Origin: Deltaproteobacteria bacterium
Lineage (GTDB): Bacteria; Desulfobacterota; JADFXK01
NCBI GenBank assembly: GCA_015233295.1
Contig: JADFYC010000139.1
Location: 1-8,972, forward strand
Reading direction: 5' to 3'
DNA length: 8,972 nt
Every line of letters begins with the position of its first letter. Within the stretch, counting starts at the first letter, position 1. The notes beneath the pieces are model-generated. The model was not told the origin of the DNA. It did not search any database and saw nothing but the letters and a program-made list of their open reading frames with translations. The translations under genes and the position numbers were made by a program. Positions 6,932 through 8,972 of this stretch are shown in pieces.

Positions 6932-8209
6932 CTACTTAGCCGGTTTCAGCCCAGGTGGTAACATGATCTTTCCCTCGGCAATAGATTCGGGATAGACGAT
7001 CACCCGGCCGCCGGCATCGGTCCATTGAAAAACACAAGCCAGCGCCGCCTTCTCCGGATCCAGGTCGTAGATAACCTGCTGACCTTCATCAAACTTGATC
7101 CGGCCCATAACTCCCAGTCGATCCGTTTTCTTCAATTCAGCCACAACTGCGTCCGGTTCCACACTCCCGGCCCGCTCAATGGCTTCAGCCAAAATATAAA
7201 CGGATTCATAAGAAGGCGCCGGACCGTGCCCCGCCTCCACTGACGCCCCCCACTTTTTCTGGTAGGCCTCTTCAAATTTCTTGGACATGGGGACTTTAGC
7301 CGAAGCGATGGCGCTCCCTAATTCAAAGTTGCAATTGATCGCTCCACCAATCTTTCCGTCAAATGTCTTCCAGGCGCCCGGGCCGGTCAAGGGCGAAATG
7401 AACCCGGCCATCAAGCAGGGCAGCTTCATCGAATTCCATTGCTTGACCAGGATCCCGCTCTGGGGCATATCAAATATAGGTAAAATCACCTGGGCGCCCT
7501 TTTCCCGCGCCTTGCCCAAGGAAGAAGAGAAATCGGAGGTCCCCGTGGGATAGGATTCTTCCCCCAGGACTGTCCAACCCGCCTTTTCGAAGTAATTCTT
7601 GGTAATCAGCTCGGCGGTTTTTCTGGCCCAGGCCACATCCTGGTTCATGATATACACCTTATTGAACCCAAACTCCTTGTGAATGAAAGACATGGTGCCG
7701 ATCAGATACTTGACCAAAAATTTGGCATTCAGACAGGTCCGGAAAATATATTTGTATTTGTCAGGTTCCTTTTTGATCTTGTCTTCAGATGCGGGTGACA
7801 TGGCTATCGTCGCCAGGGTCGGGACCTTGTATTTAATGATCAAATCCATCCCGGCTACGAGTGCTTCGGAGCGGAATGGGCCGACCAATAATGCCGTAGG
7901 TTTCTTTTCTAAAATGATTTTTTCCAGCCCTAACAAGGCCTCGGGAACCGGGACCCCGGGCGCGGCGTCACGAATGTCGATGGATTCAACCTTCAACGGT
8001 CTCTTAACCGGGCCGACCTTGACGCCGCCTTTGGCATTAATTTCCTCTACGGCCAGGTTCACAGCTTTAAGCGCCTCTTTCCCTTCTATAAAACCAGTGG
8101 AGGTGGGTACCCCAAGGATGATTGGCTCCTGAGCATAAGCCGCGTAGCCAAAGACGTGGGCGGCCAAAAATGACAAGACCAAAAGATTTAAATAGAAAAT
8201 TTTCTTCAT
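6932..8209 (-). CDS. Periplasmic type-1 ligand-binding protein of a branched-chain-amino-acid-type ABC transporter
   Basis: This 425-residue protein belongs to the periplasmic-binding-protein type 1 family (LivJ/LivK-like, Peripla_BP_6), which captures amino acids or small organic ligands in the periplasm for an ABC importer. The start at 8209 is chosen over an in-frame ATG 27 codons upstream because GGGGAGGA lies at the right distance and it yields a clean signal peptide (MKK, hydrophobic core, AYA cut near residue 26). The mature protein begins with IILGVPTSTGFIEGKEALKAVNLAVEEINAKGG, the family's first strand and helix. Later comes PTALLVGPFRSEALVAGMDLIIKYKVP, the typical second-strand region where ligand binds, and VYIMNQDVAWARKTAEL with GTSDFSSSLGKARE for the second lobe. 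The length is slightly above that of classic LivK. No permease or ATPase gene is adjacent in the window, so the ligand cannot be inferred. Confidence 0.87.
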   Translation of the reverse strand: MKKIFYLNLLVLSFLAAHVFGYAAYAQEPIILGVPTSTGFIEGKEALKAVNLAVEEINAKGGVKVGPVKRPLKVESIDIRDAAPGVPVPEALLGLEKIILEKKPTALLVGPFRSEALVAGMDLIIKYKVPTLATIAMSPASEDKIKKEPDKYKYIFRTCLNAKFLVKYLIGTMSFIHKEFGFNKVYIMNQDVAWARKTAELITKNYFEKAGWTVLGEESYPTGTSDFSSSLGKAREKGAQVILPIFDMPQSGILVKQWNSMKLPCLMAGFISPLTGPGAWKTFDGKIGGAINCNFELGSAIASAKVPMSKKFEEAYQKKWGASVEAGHGPAPSYESVYILAEAIERAGSVEPDAVVAELKKTDRLGVMGRIKFDEGQQVIYDLDPEKAALACVFQWTDAGGRVIVYPESIAEGKIMLPPGLKPAK

Positions 8210-8669
8210 CGCACATCCTCCCCTTCTGATTAGTTTTCCATCAAGAGACAGGTTATCTTCACTCGTCATCCTGCCAATCCTCACACCCAACCCGGTTGGC
8301 TCTCCCGCCTGGACCGGTTATTGAGACCGGGCCGGACATGGTCGGGCCAAAAGAACGCTTTTCCCATGCAGTGATTGGTTGACCTTATCAACTATTGGAT
8401 AACTTATCAACTGAAATTAGAGCCCCCAAAACTTTCGTCATCCCCGTCCCAAAAAGATGTCACCGGAGACCTTTCAGCCCTGAATGACCATCGCCATGTT
8501 GGTAAAATTTCATAGCCTAATTCCTTCAAATGGAGTATAGTCAACCTATCCGGCCGGCAACCCGGTGGCCGGGCAGACGTTCCATCGTTCCCCTTTCTTC
8601 CAGCCGGGCCAATATCCGCGGCCGAACCTTCAATGTAGTTATCCGCAAATCGCAGAAGAAGGATATCTT
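8210..8669. other. Divergent intergenic region between the binding-protein gene and the Uma2 gene
   Basis: These 460 bases contain no convincing gene on either strand. They hold a tandem 10-mer (8384-8412), a GC-rich hairpin with CCGGCC and GGCCGG arms near 8546-8568, a short CCAAC/GTTGG hairpin near 8287-8299, and a possible rightward -10 box TATAGT near 8535 without a good -35. The region must carry the promoters of both flanking genes. Confidence 0.6.
8384..8412. repeat. Direct repeat of CTTATCAACT, operator-like
   Basis: The 10-mer CTTATCAACT occurs exactly at 8384-8393 and 8403-8412, offset by 19 bases (nearly two helical turns). GATAA between the copies pairs with TTATC of the first copy as an inverted element. 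On the minus strand the segment also supplies TTGATA boxes that could be a -35 for the binding-protein gene about 180 bases downstream. The spacing suggests binding by a dimeric regulator, but this is inference. Confidence 0.45.
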
Positions 8670-8972
8670 ATGTCATTAGCCGCATCAAATAACGAAAGAT
8701 ACACCTACCGCGACTATCTGGCCTGGGATGACGACGAGCGGTGGGAACTCATCGATGGCGCTCTCTATAATATGTCACCGGCGCCGTCAGCCCGGCATCA
8801 ATTCATTTCCATGGCCCTGTCAGCCCAAATTTACAACTTCTTGTCCCATACCCCGTGTCGGATAGCTGCCGCCCCATTTGACGTCCGGCTGCCCAAAGGC
8901 GACGAGGCGGATAACCAGGTCGACACGGTCGTCCAGCCTGATATTGTGGTCATCTGCGATCCGGCCAAATTA
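8670..8972 (+). CDS. Uma2-family (DUF820) endonuclease-like protein, N-terminal part (cut by right edge)
   Basis: The first 101 codons of an open frame running off the right edge. It begins with ATG at 8670, preceded by AGAAGGA six bases upstream. The sequence is typical of Uma2/DUF820 proteins, which adopt a PD-(D/E)XK nuclease-like fold and are often annotated as putative restriction endonucleases, with unproven function. Visible features are YTYRDYLAWDDDERWELIDG (11-30), with the conserved WELIDG; MSPAPSARHQ (35-44), where this family has its MSP-x-P-x-x-x-H motif; APFDVRL (68-74); and VVQPDIVVICD (87-97), which supplies the conserved acidic residue of the PD motif. The lysine-containing end of the active site lies beyond the window. 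Family members are usually about 180-200 residues, so about half is seen. No methyltransferase gene is adjacent in the window. Confidence 0.85.
   Translation, partial: MSLAASNNERYTYRDYLAWDDDERWELIDGALYNMSPAPSARHQFISMALSAQIYNFLSHTPCRIAAAPFDVRLPKGDEADNQVDTVVQPDIVVICDPAKL

Noticed and set aside
7683..8132. A 149-codon plus-strand open frame.
   Set aside because: It is fully antisense to the binding-protein gene, whose family match and signal peptide are clear.

Overview
The window reads as chromosome of a Gram-negative bacterium with mid-range G+C. It carries a periplasmic SurA/PpiC-like foldase, Sec-type signal peptides, a full-length Tex protein, a long plant-type threonine synthase and a branched-chain-amino-acid-type binding protein. 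This mix fits a deltaproteobacterial (Desulfobacterota-like) lineage. That placement is an inference from gene content; no rRNA or other marker is present.

Layout, left to right. (1) Positions 1-345, minus: the N-terminal 115 codons of a transcription-repair coupling factor (mfd), cut by the left edge. (2) 464-1435, minus: a secreted PpiC/SurA-type foldase upstream of mfd, with a hairpin between them. (3) 1436-2121: a 686-base divergent intergenic region with a near-consensus sigma70-type promoter facing right. (4) 2122-4389, plus: tex, complete. (5) 4395-4423: a 12-bp hairpin serving two convergent genes. (6) 4431-5153, minus: an unrecognised 240-residue protein with two CxxC pairs and an N-terminal segment resembling the start of some transposases. 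(7) 5252-6757, minus: threonine synthase. (8) 6758-6931: a spacer with an inverted repeat. (9) 6932-8209, minus: an exported type-1 periplasmic ligand-binding protein with no transporter genes in view. (10) 8210-8669: a divergent intergenic region with a tandem 10-mer. (11) 8670-8972, plus: the start of a Uma2-family (DUF820) nuclease-like gene, cut by the right edge.

The genes do not form one pathway. mfd and the foldase are co-directional. Tex and Mfd both act at the transcription/nucleic-acid interface but lie in separate units. Threonine synthase and the binding protein share a strand but are about 170 bases apart, with an inverted repeat between them. I found no tRNA, rRNA, CRISPR array, complete insertion sequence or prophage. 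The items most worth following are the unknown CxxC protein, the parvulin domain lacking both usual active-site histidines, the missing ATG of mfd, and the operator-like repeats at 8384-8412.
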